In this document: piece after piece, positions 1 to 9,235 of the stretch | Position numbering within the stretch: the stretch's first letter is position 1 | How the letters are laid out: each line of letters opens with the position of its first letter | DNA from: Sphingobacterium alkalisoli | GTDB lineage: Bacteria; Bacteroidota; Bacteroidia; Sphingobacteriales; Sphingobacteriaceae | Assembly (NCBI RefSeq): GCF_005049105.1 | Contig: NZ_SUKA01000002.1 | Coordinates: forward strand, 558,001 to 622,000 | Length of the DNA: 64,000 nt | Direction: 5' to 3' | Notes under the pieces: model-generated | The model's input: the letters and a program-made list of their open reading frames with translations, nothing else | Database searches by the model: none | What the model was told of the DNA's origin: nothing | Program-made: the position numbers and the translations under genes

Positions 1-319
1 CGATATTTCGGACCTAATAATACTCAAAGCAGAATTGCAGAATTTAGTTCTAAAAGTTGAAAGGAGAATAGACAACAAAGCAAAAATAGGAAGAACGGTT
101 ACGTTAAAAGTGAAGTTCTCAGATTTCACACAAATTAGCCGTAGCTATACGTCCATTTACTATATAAACTCCTATTCCGATATCTATGCTCAAGTCGAGA
201 AATTATTTGATAATCTCGATTTGGATGGGAAAAAAGTACGACTTCTCGGTGTTACACTTTCCAATTTCTATGAAGAAGATTTGAAAAAGTTGGAAAGCAA
301 TCAACTGTCTCTGTTTTGA
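1..319 (+). CDS. dinB: DNA polymerase IV, C-terminal fragment (cut by window start)
   Basis: Reading frame 2 is open from the first base to the TGA at 317-319, so the gene enters from the left and only about 105 residues are visible. These match the little-finger domain of Y-family polymerase DinB: a basic GRTVTLKVKFSDF strand, the QISRS element, VRLLGVTLSNF, and the terminal QLSLF peptide, which is the usual sliding-clamp binding motif (QLxLF). The enzyme performs translesion synthesis. The first TTG inside the fragment at 35 is not a start, because conserved residues continue upstream of it. Catalytic palm residues lie outside the window. Identification rests on family knowledge and motif recognition. 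Confidence 0.88.
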   Translation, partial: DISDLIILKAELQNLVLKVERRIDNKAKIGRTVTLKVKFSDFTQISRSYTSIYYINSYSDIYAQVEKLFDNLDLDGKKVRLLGVTLSNFYEEDLKKLESNQLSLF

Positions 320-414
320 TCTTTTTGATAAGGCAGTTTATAGAGTAACTTTTTTTATTTTTTAATTGTTATTGTAACAATTATTTGTATTTTAGTGGTA
401 TAATAACCAGTTAT

Positions 415-1962
415 ATGATGATAAAACAATTTTTTTTAGGAAGTATACTTTTATTTACCTGCTTTTTTTGTGTAGGGCAAAATATTGTCCAATTAGAATT
501 TGATGGCAAACAAAACATAACTATCAGTAAGCATATTTATGGTCATTTTGCAGAGCATTTAGGGCGGTGTATTTATGACGGCTTTTATGTGGGCGAAAGT
601 AATACCACAGTGCCGCATACGAGAGGGATAAGAAACGATATTGTGCAGGCTTTGAAAAAGTTACAAATACCCAATTTGAGGTGGCCGGGAGGTTGTTTTG
701 CGGATACCTATCATTGGAAGGATGGAATAGGAACAAAGGGATCTCGACCGACTATTGTAAATAATTGGTGGGGTGGAGTGACTGAAGATAACTCCTTTGG
801 TACACACGATTTTTTAGATATGTGCGAGCTACTAGGTGCCGAACCCTATTTAGCGGGCAATGTCGGTAGTGGTGAAGTACAAGAGTTGGCTGATTGGGTA
901 CAATACGTCAATTTTTCGGGCAAAGGACCTATGTCAGATTTGAGAAAATTAAACGGTCGTCAAGATCCTTGGAACGTGAAGTATTGGGGAGTAGGAAATG
1001 AGGCTTGGGGATGTGGCGGGAATATGACGGCGGAATACTATTCGGATATCTATCGCAAATATTCGACATTTATGGCAGATTGGGACAATAGTGGCGGTCT
1101 GTATCGTATAGCCTCAGGTGCGAGCGGAGATGACTACCACTGGACGGAGACATTGATGAAGAAAATTCCAAGTGGGCTGATGAAAGGTGTTGCGCTACAT
1201 CATTATGCAGTGATAGATTGGAGTAAAAAGGGACCTTCGATCGATTTTACCGAGGAAGAGTATTTTAGAACGATGAAATCAGCGTGGTTTATGAATGAAC
1301 TGGTCGAAAAGCACTCTGCCATTATGGACAAATATGATCCGAAAGGAAAAATTGACCTTGTGGTAGATGAATGGGGAGGATGGTATGAAGTGGAGGCTGG
1401 CACTAATCCAGGTTTTTTATACCAACAAAATACAATGCGTGATGCGATGATTGCTGGAATGACATTGAATATTTTTAATAATAATGCGCGTCGGGTGAAG
1501 ATGGCTAACTTAGCTCAGACTATCAATGTATTGCAAGCGGTAATTCTTACCGAGGAGGAGAAGATGTTACTAACACCTACGTATCATGTGATGGAAATGT
1601 ATAAGGTACATCAGGATGCAATACTTATTCCATTAAAATTGACTTCAGAAGATTTTACGTTTAAGGACGAACGTATTCCTGCGGTGTCGGTGTCCGCATC
1701 GCAGAATACGGGTGGACAAATACATATTTCATTGGTAAACGTTGATCCGACTTCTACTAAGAAGATAAGTGTAGATATGGGCCAAATTAAACCGAAAGCG
1801 ATTGAAGGAAGAATTCTGACCGCGAAAAAATTGCGCGATTATAATTCGTTTCAAGAGCCTGAGAAAATTTCTCCGAAGCGTTTTACCGCTGCAAAATTAA
1901 ACCAAGGAAAGATAGAAGTCGAGATCCCGCCATTCTCTGTTATTGTGTTAAATGTTAATTAG
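415..1962 (+). CDS. abfA: Secreted alpha-L-arabinofuranosidase, GH51
   Basis: The protein has 515 residues from the ATG at 415; an in-frame TTG at 385 would place extra residues before the signal peptide, so 415 (or the adjacent ATG at 418) is preferred. A hydrophobic segment ending in a Gln-Asn junction is a typical Bacteroidota signal peptide. The TIM barrel shows the GH51 hallmarks RWPGGCFADTYHW, GVGNEAWGCGG with acid/base Glu196, and VVDEWGGW with nucleophile Glu319, followed by a C-terminal beta-sandwich. It should release terminal arabinofuranose from arabinan or arabinoxylan. The next gene, also GH51, starts 6 bases after the stop, so the two are co-transcribed. Substrate linkage cannot be read from sequence. 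Confidence 0.93.
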   Translation: MMIKQFFLGSILLFTCFFCVGQNIVQLEFDGKQNITISKHIYGHFAEHLGRCIYDGFYVGESNTTVPHTRGIRNDIVQALKKLQIPNLRWPGGCFADTYHWKDGIGTKGSRPTIVNNWWGGVTEDNSFGTHDFLDMCELLGAEPYLAGNVGSGEVQELADWVQYVNFSGKGPMSDLRKLNGRQDPWNVKYWGVGNEAWGCGGNMTAEYYSDIYRKYSTFMADWDNSGGLYRIASGASGDDYHWTETLMKKIPSGLMKGVALHHYAVIDWSKKGPSIDFTEEEYFRTMKSAWFMNELVEKHSAIMDKYDPKGKIDLVVDEWGGWYEVEAGTNPGFLYQQNTMRDAMIAGMTLNIFNNNARRVKMANLAQTINVLQAVILTEEEKMLLTPTYHVMEMYKVHQDAILIPLKLTSEDFTFKDERIPAVSVSASQNTGGQIHISLVNVDPTSTKKISVDMGQIKPKAIEGRILTAKKLRDYNSFQEPEKISPKRFTAAKLNQGKIEVEIPPFSVIVLNVN

Positions 1963-1968
1963 TTATAT

Positions 1969-3933
1969 ATGAAAAAGCTACTTTCTATTGGCGCGATCCT
2001 CTCGATATGCAGTTCCATTTCCTTTGCTCAAAACATACCAACTTTTAAAATTGATCTGGATAACCCTTCTGGTGAGATTTCCTCAAATATGTGGGGGATT
2101 TTCTTTGAAGATATTAATCTAGGGGCAGATGGAGGTATATACGCCGAACTGGTCAAAAATCGCTCTTTTGAATTTAGTAATCCTTTAATGGGTTGGAAAA
2201 CATTGGGGGAAAATGTTCCCGAGGGAACGTTGGTCATTCAAAATAACGGTAAACGAAAAGGTAATGCACGCTCCTTGTTAATTAATAAACCTACAGACTT
2301 TTTGTTGGGATTACAAAATGAAGGATTTCGAGGCATGGGAATCAAAGAAGGATTACAATATGAATTTTCCCTCTTATTTAAGTGTTCTAAACCGGGCTTA
2401 ACTTTACATGTAGAATTACTCGATGACACGGATAAGGTATGTGGTAGTTCCAAGATAAGTCTGACCGAAACCGCTGCATGGAAAAATATATCCGTTAGAT
2501 TTAGATCTGCTGCCGAATCGAAAAAAGGTAAACTTAATATCTGGATACAAGGAATAGGAAGTGCGGAAGTTGATATGCTTTCCCTCTTCCCAGAGGATAC
2601 CTGGAGGGGGAGATCGAAAGGATTACGAAAAGATATGGTTCAAATTTTAGCAGATATGAAACCTGGATTTTTACGATTTCCAGGGGGATGTATTGTAGAA
2701 GGCAGGGATCTTGCAAATCGCTTCCAATGGAAAAAAACGGTCGGACCTATAGAGGAAAGAGAACTGATTATTAACAGGTGGAATACAGAATTCAATCATC
2801 GTTTAACACCTGATTACTTTCAAACTTTTGGTTTAGGATTTTACGAATATTTTTTAATGTCTGAGGATATCGGTGCCGAACCGTTGCCAATCCTAAATTG
2901 CGGAATGGCTTGTCAGTTTAATACGGGAGAAGTGGTGCCTCTAGACGAGCTGGATACCTATATCCAGGATGCACTAGATTTAATTGAATTTGCGAACGGA
3001 GATGTACATACAAAATGGGGAAAACTAAGGGCAGAAATGGGCCATCCCGAAAAATTTAACCTTAAGATGTTAGGGATCGGAAATGAAAATTGGGGTCCAC
3101 AGTATATTGAACGACTAGCTGCCTTCCAAGTGGTTTTAAAAGCTAAGCATCCTGAAATTGCTATTATTGCAAGTTCGGGAACTGGTCCCGATGGAGAGCG
3201 GTTTGATTATTTGGATAAAAAACTAAGGGAGATGAAGATCGATGTTATTGACGAACATTATTATCGCCCACCTTCATGGTTTTTGTCAAGTGCAGCGCGC
3301 TATGATGATTATGACCGAAATGGATCTAAAATATTTGCAGGTGAATATGCCTCACATACTACCCGACCAAATGGACCCAACAAAAATTCGTGGGACGCAG
3401 CACTTTCAGAAGCAGCATTTTTAACTGGACTTGAACGGAACGGAGATGTGGTGACAATGGCATCTTATGCCCCGTTGTTTGGACATGTGGATGGGTGGCA
3501 GTGGACCCCGGATCTTATTTGGGTCGATAACCTGAATGTTTATGGCACACCGAGCTATCACGTTCAAAAATTATATTCAACAAATAAAGGAACCGCTATT
3601 ATACCAATAAAATGGAATGATAATAACGTTGTTGGTCAAGATAGCCTGTATGCATCAACAGTGTATGATGAGGTATCTAAAGAGCTCATCATCAAGTTTG
3701 TCAATCACAATAATAAAACCGTAAATGGAACTTTTCAGCTTGACTCGAACAAACAAATAAATGGCAATGCTACCAAAATAACATTAAGTAGTAACGATAT
3801 GGCGGCCTACAACAGCATTGCTGATCCTTTAAAGATAAAACCTCAGGAATCGGCCGTTAAATATTCAGGAGCGATAATCAAGGAATCTTTCTTGCCCTAT
3901 TCTTTTACAGTTATTAAGATTCCGATTAAATAG
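1969..3933 (+). CDS. Secreted alpha-L-arabinofuranosidase, GH51, with inserted carbohydrate-binding-like domain
   Basis: The protein has 654 residues with an N-terminal signal peptide ending near ISFAQ. It begins with the GIFFEDINLGADGGIYAEL motif of the larger GH51 subgroup. A beta-sandwich of about 100 residues (roughly 85-205), resembling CBM4/9-type modules, follows. The catalytic barrel then has RFPGGC, GIGNENWG with acid/base Glu373, and FAGEYASH with nucleophile Glu459. The upstream gene is a shorter GH51 without this insert, so the operon encodes two non-identical arabinofuranosidases, probably with different chain-length or linkage preferences (inference). A GH97 gene follows after 139 bases. 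Confidence 0.93.
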   Translation: MKKLLSIGAILSICSSISFAQNIPTFKIDLDNPSGEISSNMWGIFFEDINLGADGGIYAELVKNRSFEFSNPLMGWKTLGENVPEGTLVIQNNGKRKGNARSLLINKPTDFLLGLQNEGFRGMGIKEGLQYEFSLLFKCSKPGLTLHVELLDDTDKVCGSSKISLTETAAWKNISVRFRSAAESKKGKLNIWIQGIGSAEVDMLSLFPEDTWRGRSKGLRKDMVQILADMKPGFLRFPGGCIVEGRDLANRFQWKKTVGPIEERELIINRWNTEFNHRLTPDYFQTFGLGFYEYFLMSEDIGAEPLPILNCGMACQFNTGEVVPLDELDTYIQDALDLIEFANGDVHTKWGKLRAEMGHPEKFNLKMLGIGNENWGPQYIERLAAFQVVLKAKHPEIAIIASSGTGPDGERFDYLDKKLREMKIDVIDEHYYRPPSWFLSSAARYDDYDRNGSKIFAGEYASHTTRPNGPNKNSWDAALSEAAFLTGLERNGDVVTMASYAPLFGHVDGWQWTPDLIWVDNLNVYGTPSYHVQKLYSTNKGTAIIPIKWNDNNVVGQDSLYASTVYDEVSKELIIKFVNHNNKTVNGTFQLDSNKQINGNATKITLSSNDMAAYNSIADPLKIKPQESAVKYSGAIIKESFLPYSFTVIKIPIK

Positions 3934-3963
3934 ATGCTTGCACGTTTATGGGTTTAAAGGAAG

Positions 3964-4017
3964 AAAGAAATCAGTGTACCGGTCATGCAAATTCGGTATA
4001 GTGCGTGTGATTTCTTT
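3964..4017 (+). terminator. Interrupted hairpin between GH51 and GH97 genes
   Basis: A perfect 10-bp outer stem (AAAGAAATCA at 3964-3973 with TGATTTCTTT at 4008-4017) encloses a second 5-bp stem (TACCG at 3977-3981 with CGGTA at 3994-3998). It lies in the 139-base gap before the GH97 gene. It could be a terminator or an intercistronic stability element; there is only a short T run after it, so full termination is uncertain. Confidence 0.45.
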
Positions 4018-4072
4018 ATGAATAAATAAAAATGCATAATACATTTAATAAATAGTCAATACAAATAAACAA

Positions 4073-5983
4073 ATGAAAAGTTTCAGCATTTTAATTACAT
4101 GGATGGTAGTGGGCCATTTCGCTTTAGCTAATTCACTTTGGAGCCCCAACAAGTCATTAGAACTCAGGTATGAAATTACGAATGGTAAGATGGTATATGA
4201 GCTTTATAGATCAGGAACTAGTGTTATTAAGGCCTCGAAACTCGGAGTTGTGCTCTCTGACGCGGATTTGTCGCAAGGTCTTCGGTTGATAAAAGCCTCC
4301 AAGCCTAAGTATGTGTTAGATACATACGACTATATCAACGGGAAACGTTTTCACAATGTATATAGAGCGCAGACCCAAACAATTCGCTTAGTCAATGAGA
4401 AAGGCAGATTATTAGATGTTACATTTCATCTTTCAGACAACGGACTAGCTTTTAGGTACTTCTTTCCAGATATTAGAAAGGAAACTTATGTAGAACGTGA
4501 AATAACCTCGTACCATTTTCATAATGATGCAAAAGCATGGCTGCAGCCAGTTGCAGTAGCTAAATCTGGCTGGGAGCAAACCAATCCCTCATACGAAGAA
4601 AACTATGAATATGGAATTCCTGTAGGAACTACTGAGGCTACAGCCTCGGGTTGGGTATATCCAGCACTTTTCCAGCATAAAGATACTTGGGTATCCATTA
4701 CCGAAACGGGACTCGAAGGGAATTACTGTGCTACACGCCTGTCTCACTTATCTCCAAAAGGAGAATATTCTATCGCTTTCCCTGACGAAAAGGAGACTAT
4801 GTATGGAGAAAGGATCAATCCGAAATCAAACAAGAAATTTTATTCCCCTTGGAGGATAATTGGAGTAGGATCGCTAGCAGATATAGTAGAATCCACTATT
4901 GGATCTGATTTGGCAGCTCCTTCTCGTATTAAAAATACTTCATTTGTGAGAACCGGAAAATCTTCATGGAGTTGGATTAATTCGAAGGATAATTTTATAA
5001 TTTACGATGAGCAAAAAAAATATATTGATTTTGCTCACGCTATGAACTGGGAGTATTGTCTGATCGACGTAAATTGGGATACTAAAATAGGATATGATAA
5101 AATAAAAGAACTGGCTGCGTACGCGAAAACTAAAAATGTAGGTTTGATTCTTTGGTATAATTCGGCAGGAGATTGGAATACGGTTGAATATTCCCCTAAA
5201 AATAAAATGTTAACATCCGATGTTCGTAAGAAGGAGTTCGCTCTTCTACAGAAAATGGGCATAAAAGGTGTGAAAATTGATTTTTTCGGTGGTGATGGCC
5301 GAAGTGTAATAGCCTATTACCACGAGATTTTGAAAGATGCTGCTACCTATAAAATATTAGTAAACTTTCATGGGGCTACATTACCCAGATCTTGGTCTCG
5401 TACATACCCAAATTTGGTAACGGTAGAAGCAGTAAAAGGCTTTGAAATGGTAACATTTGAACAAAAGGAAGCGGATAGGCAAGCAAAACATAGTACGATG
5501 CTCCCCTTTACCCGTAACCTATATGATCCAATGGATTTTACGCCGATGAACCTATATAAGATCCCTAGCCAAGTGTTACGTAGGACGAGCTCTGCTTTTG
5601 AACTAGCGACCGCTGTATTATTTCAGTCGGGAATTCAACACTATGCTGAATCTCCTGAAGGTATGAATCATGTGTCTGCAGAAGTCCAGGATTTATTGAA
5701 AATCCTTCCTTCTCAATGGGATGATATTCGTTTTATAGCTGGGTATCCTGGAGAGTACGTCGTGCTGGCGCGACGATGTGGAAAAACTTGGTATATTGCT
5801 GGTATAAATGGGGAGGACCGAGAAAAGACGATTGATATTGACCTTTCTTTTATCGAGGGAGATCTATTGAGATTATTCCGGATGGGCAAAGATCGCCTTG
5901 CTATAGAAGCTAAGAATTTGAATAATACACAATCCATAAGGATAATTATGGGTGCTCAGGACGGTTTTGTACTGAAAAACTAG
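4073..5983 (+). CDS. Glycoside hydrolase family 97, probably retaining alpha-galactosidase / beta-L-arabinopyranosidase type
   Basis: The protein has 636 residues with a signal peptide ending near HFALA. An N-terminal GH97 beta-sandwich comes first, then a barrel with the GH97 segments SWSWIN, DVNWD, WYNSAGDW, GVKIDFFGGDG and NFHGATLPRSWSRTYPN, and a C-terminal beta domain. The Asp403 in KIDFF is in the position of the nucleophile of retaining GH97 enzymes; inverting SusB-type alpha-glucosidases use glutamates instead. Sitting just after two GH51 genes, removal of alpha-galactose or beta-L-arabinopyranose side chains from arabinan or arabinogalactan is a reasonable guess. Family assignment is firm, substrate is inference. 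Confidence 0.88.
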   Translation: MKSFSILITWMVVGHFALANSLWSPNKSLELRYEITNGKMVYELYRSGTSVIKASKLGVVLSDADLSQGLRLIKASKPKYVLDTYDYINGKRFHNVYRAQTQTIRLVNEKGRLLDVTFHLSDNGLAFRYFFPDIRKETYVEREITSYHFHNDAKAWLQPVAVAKSGWEQTNPSYEENYEYGIPVGTTEATASGWVYPALFQHKDTWVSITETGLEGNYCATRLSHLSPKGEYSIAFPDEKETMYGERINPKSNKKFYSPWRIIGVGSLADIVESTIGSDLAAPSRIKNTSFVRTGKSSWSWINSKDNFIIYDEQKKYIDFAHAMNWEYCLIDVNWDTKIGYDKIKELAAYAKTKNVGLILWYNSAGDWNTVEYSPKNKMLTSDVRKKEFALLQKMGIKGVKIDFFGGDGRSVIAYYHEILKDAATYKILVNFHGATLPRSWSRTYPNLVTVEAVKGFEMVTFEQKEADRQAKHSTMLPFTRNLYDPMDFTPMNLYKIPSQVLRRTSSAFELATAVLFQSGIQHYAESPEGMNHVSAEVQDLLKILPSQWDDIRFIAGYPGEYVVLARRCGKTWYIAGINGEDREKTIDIDLSFIEGDLLRLFRMGKDRLAIEAKNLNNTQSIRIIMGAQDGFVLKN

Positions 5984-6140
5984 CCATTTATAGATGGACT
6001 AATAATCTCGTGCACAGCAAACATTTCATTAGAGGCTCCGAAGAAATTGGCAGAAGGAGCACTTTATACGAATACTGCGCTCGCTCGAATCCAATTCCAT
6101 TGCGGTTAGGGATAGAGGAATCTAAATGCGTTTCTTTAGA

Positions 6141-6281
6141 TTACTTCGTTTTATCAAAATTGCAGCCACAGCCTTTATTGCAACTACCTTGTTGATTTTT
6201 AGACGGGAAAAATCTTTTCGCTACATATATTACGGCTCCTACAAATACGCATGTGATGATTAAATATTGAATAGTTTCCAT
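6141..6281 (-). CDS. FeoB-associated Cys-rich membrane mini-protein (46 aa)
   Basis: Translating the minus strand from the ATG at 6281 gives 46 residues. An N-terminal hydrophobic helix (about residues 4-20) is followed by a basic stretch and a C-terminal cluster reading SCNKGCGCNF, i.e. Cys-x3-Cys-x-Cys. This matches the short Cys-rich proteins commonly encoded directly after feoB. The start lies only 6 bases after the FeoB stop codon, so it is the third gene of the feo operon. The likely role is at the inner membrane as an accessory to ferrous iron uptake, possibly metal binding; function in the family is not well defined. It is below normal ORF-calling size. Confidence 0.85.
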   Translation of the reverse strand: METIQYLIITCVFVGAVIYVAKRFFPSKNQQGSCNKGCGCNFDKTK

Positions 6282-6287
6282 ATTAAT

Positions 6288-8390
6288 TTACTTTAAAAGT
6301 TGATAAGCTACCAATGCTACCAAATACGCTAGCCCCGTCATAAACCCTGTTTGTATCAACGTCCATTTCCAGGAGCCTGTCTCTCTTTTTACAACGCCGA
6401 TTGTTGCCATACACTGCATTGCAAAGGCATAAAATAACAACAACGATATTCCGGTTGCAAAATTATACGTGGGCTTACCCGTATTACGGTTTATTTCACT
6501 TTTCATTCGCCCAAATAGCGTTTGTTTTTGACTTTCATCTTCGATATCTATGTCTTCTCCTAAGCTATAAACTACGGCCATAGTACCGACAAATACTTCT
6601 CTTGCGGCGAATGAGGCGAGCAAACCTATCCCTATTTTCCAGTCGTATCCTAATGGTTTAATCGCAGGTTCAATCCCACGTCCCAGGTAACCCAAGAATG
6701 AGTATTCAGTTTTGTAAGCGGTTACTTCATTGTCTATTTCTTCTTGCGAAAACTCAGGATTGGCTTCGGCAATATATGTTTCCGGATTTGAAAATCTGTC
6801 ATTAGGCCCAAAATTTCCTAATACCCATAGTATGATGGAAATGGCCAAGATTATCTTACCCGCTCCAACTAAAAAGCCTAAAGATTTTTCCCACACGGTA
6901 TTCAACACGTTCTTCCAATCCGGAACTTTGTAAGTAGGCAATTCGAAGATTAGAAATGATTTCCGAATTGATTTTATTATCTTATTGAGGATAAGCGCAG
7001 ATAATAAAGCTCCAACTATACCTAATATGTACATTCCAAATAGTGTAATGCCTTGTAAATTGAAGCCGAGGAACGTTTCGTCTGGAATAACAAGCCCAAT
7101 AATAACAATATATATTGGAAGTCTAGCAGAACAGGTCATAAATGGTGTAACCAAAATCGTTAATAGTCGTTCCTTGGGGTTTTCAATATTGCGTGCAGAC
7201 ATGACTGCAGGGATCGCACAGGCAGCACCCGACATTAGTGGAATGACAGATTTTCCATTTAATCCAAAAGGCCTTAACCACCTATCCATCAAAAATACCA
7301 CCCGACTCATATAACCGGTTTCTTCCATGATAGCGATAAATAGAAAAAGAATTACAATCTGAGGAAGGAATATGACAATCCCTCCAATACCAGCGATGAC
7401 TCCGTTTATCAATAGCGAACTTAAAGGCCCTTTCGGTAATGTCGCTGCTATCGCGTCAGATAAAGAAACAAAAAGGGTGTCTATACCATCCATTAACGGA
7501 CCAGCCCAACTGTATATAGCTTGAAATATAAGGAAAAGGAGCCCGAAAAATATGACATAACCTAATACGGGATGTATTAATAGGTTGTCAACTTTTTCTG
7601 TTATAGATAATCGTTTGTTTTCTTTTTTTAATATAATAGATGCTAGATTTTTTGCGATCTTATCATGTCGAGATATAGATTCATCTTTTTGCAATTCTTG
7701 GATATCTAACTGATGAGATTGACGTATTCTTTGCAAAGCAGATCTTTTCTCCAAAGAAAGGTTGCTTATGCTATTTTGAGCCAAGTATTGCCACGTTAGA
7801 TACTCCGTTGCTAACGGGAACACCTGTTTGGCGTCGTGTAATGCGTCTTGATATTTTTGAGGTAAATCAAATGCACCAAAGTAAGGCTTTAATTCGATAT
7901 TGAAGTTTTGTATTAATTGATCTATGCCTTCGCCCGATCGTGCATTGGTTTTTAAAACTTTGGTTTGTAAATAGTTTTCGAGTGCCGGATAATCTATATG
8001 CAGTCCCTTTTGGTCAACTTCATCGATCATATTAACGACAAAAATAGCAGGCAAGCCTAATTCACGAACTTGTTGGTATATCACTATGCCTCTGTTGATA
8101 CTCGAAGGTTCAGTGACAACTACGGTCAAATCCGGAAAATCTTCGTTAGTTTGGTTACTTAAAATATTGAAAACAACCTCCTCGTCTAACGAACTAGGAA
8201 ACAAAGTATAAGTCCCCGGAAGATCAATTATTTTATATTCAGTTGTATTTGTCTTTAATGTACCAATGCGCTTATCTACCGTGATTCCGGGATAATTGCC
8301 GACTTTTTGATTTAATTTAGTTAATCTATTAAATAACGAAGTCTTTCCTACATTGGGATTTCCTAATAAAGCTATTGTTTTCCTCTTCAT
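6288..8390 (-). CDS. feoB: Ferrous iron transporter B (FeoB)
   Basis: The protein has 700 residues. The N-terminal G domain has G1 GNPNVGKTS (residues 10-18), G3 DLPGTYTL, G4 NMID and a helical GDI-like region. The membrane domain carries the two Gate motifs with conserved cysteines (GAACAIPA and TPFMTCSARLP) and about ten transmembrane helices to the C terminus. It imports Fe2+ across the inner membrane, driven or gated by GTP hydrolysis. The start codon overlaps the FeoA stop by one base, and a Cys-rich mini-gene follows 6 bases downstream, giving the operon feoA-feoB-mini-protein. Length and motifs are normal. Confidence 0.97.
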   Translation of the reverse strand: MKRKTIALLGNPNVGKTSLFNRLTKLNQKVGNYPGITVDKRIGTLKTNTTEYKIIDLPGTYTLFPSSLDEEVVFNILSNQTNEDFPDLTVVVTEPSSINRGIVIYQQVRELGLPAIFVVNMIDEVDQKGLHIDYPALENYLQTKVLKTNARSGEGIDQLIQNFNIELKPYFGAFDLPQKYQDALHDAKQVFPLATEYLTWQYLAQNSISNLSLEKRSALQRIRQSHQLDIQELQKDESISRHDKIAKNLASIILKKENKRLSITEKVDNLLIHPVLGYVIFFGLLFLIFQAIYSWAGPLMDGIDTLFVSLSDAIAATLPKGPLSSLLINGVIAGIGGIVIFLPQIVILFLFIAIMEETGYMSRVVFLMDRWLRPFGLNGKSVIPLMSGAACAIPAVMSARNIENPKERLLTILVTPFMTCSARLPIYIVIIGLVIPDETFLGFNLQGITLFGMYILGIVGALLSALILNKIIKSIRKSFLIFELPTYKVPDWKNVLNTVWEKSLGFLVGAGKIILAISIILWVLGNFGPNDRFSNPETYIAEANPEFSQEEIDNEVTAYKTEYSFLGYLGRGIEPAIKPLGYDWKIGIGLLASFAAREVFVGTMAVVYSLGEDIDIEDESQKQTLFGRMKSEINRNTGKPTYNFATGISLLLFYAFAMQCMATIGVVKRETGSWKWTLIQTGFMTGLAYLVALVAYQLLK

Positions 8391-8629
8391 TATATCCTAC
8401 TAATCAAAATTAAGTTAGCTTCCTTTCTACGAATAGCAATTAACGAATCTTGTTCGATGATGTTTATACACATTGGCCCTTTTAAGGGAGCTATATGTTT
8501 TATTTCGATGGGAGCCCCTGGCGTGAACCCTAGCTCATAGAACTTAGCAGGAAGTTCATTACTTTTAAATGAGTGAATTGTTGCTTTTTCACCTTTTTTT
8601 AATTTGTCTAAAGTAATATTGTTTTGCAT
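8390..8629 (-). CDS. feoA: Ferrous iron transport protein A (FeoA)
   Basis: This is a 79-residue SH3-like protein with the FeoA pattern: LGFTPGAPIEIKHIAPLKGPM, then a basic ending with IAIRRKEANLILI. FeoA is a small cytosolic partner thought to modulate FeoB. It is the first gene of the feo operon and is divergent from a MarR-type regulator 116 bases away. The minus strand of that gap carries TATATTTG at 8671-8678, matching the Bacteroidota -7 element. No Fur box was identified with confidence. Confidence 0.93.
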   Translation of the reverse strand: MQNNITLDKLKKGEKATIHSFKSNELPAKFYELGFTPGAPIEIKHIAPLKGPMCINIIEQDSLIAIRRKEANLILISRI

Positions 8630-8670
8630 TTTGTATCTTAGATAAGATATTATTATTCATTAGAAATGTC

Positions 8671-8678
8671 CAAATATA
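8671..8678 (-). promoter_or_regulatory. Candidate -7 element for the feo operon
   Basis: On the minus strand the bases read TATATTTG, matching TAnnTTTG, 41 bases before the FeoA ATG. No TTTG lies 19 bases upstream of it, so the promoter is only half supported. Confidence 0.35.
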
Positions 8679-8745
8679 ATCAAAATGCGCGGCTTACCTT
8701 GGTAAAATCTGTCACACTTTTGTTTTATTTAGAATTATTATAAAT

Positions 8746-9207
8746 ATGAAGATTAACGAGCTAGTGAAAGTCAAAAAGTTTAGAGATGAGTGGCATAAAG
8801 CAACCGTAAATATCATCTATACAAATAACTGGATTATAAGAAATTTAGAGCAACGAGCAAATAAAAAGGACATTACACTTCAGCAATTTAATGTGCTCCG
8901 AATTCTAAGAGGGCAATATCCCAAAGCTGCGTCCAATAACCTTTTAAAAGAAAGAATGATTAACAGCACACCCGATATATCAAGATTGGTGGATCGTATT
9001 GTCGCAAAGGGCTTAGTAATGCGTGCTAAAAATAGTAAGGATAAAAGATCGGTCGACCTAAAGATTACGGAGAGAGGTCTACAACTTCTCGACGAGATCG
9101 AAGAAGATATGATGTTAAGGGATTTAATTAACAGTAATATCACGGAACAAGAGGCTCTTCAGCTGAGTAATCTGCTCGACAAATTTCATGGAGCTAAGGA
9201 TAAGTGA
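8746..9207 (+). CDS. MarR-family transcriptional regulator
   Basis: This 153-residue winged-helix protein has an N-terminal dimerisation helix region. The recognition helix region is around STPDISRLVDRIVAKGLV, and the wing holds the family signature DKRSVDLKITERG. C-terminal helices complete the dimer interface. It is divergent from the feo operon, so control of iron uptake or of itself is possible but not shown. The next gene, PAP2 phosphatase, is convergent. The ligand is unknown. Confidence 0.85.
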   Translation: MKINELVKVKKFRDEWHKATVNIIYTNNWIIRNLEQRANKKDITLQQFNVLRILRGQYPKAASNNLLKERMINSTPDISRLVDRIVAKGLVMRAKNSKDKRSVDLKITERGLQLLDEIEEDMMLRDLINSNITEQEALQLSNLLDKFHGAKDK

Positions 9208-9235
9208 AAGTAATTATTAGAAAATAGTGCAAAAC

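Noticed and set aside
6010..6195. Plus-strand open frame between GH97 and the feo operon
   Set aside because: It overlaps the minus-strand FeoB-associated Cys-rich gene, has no recognisable domain, and its residues do not look like a protein family.
6985..7314. 109-codon plus-strand frame inside feoB
   Set aside because: It is antisense to the conserved FeoB membrane domain, and only FeoB has family motifs.
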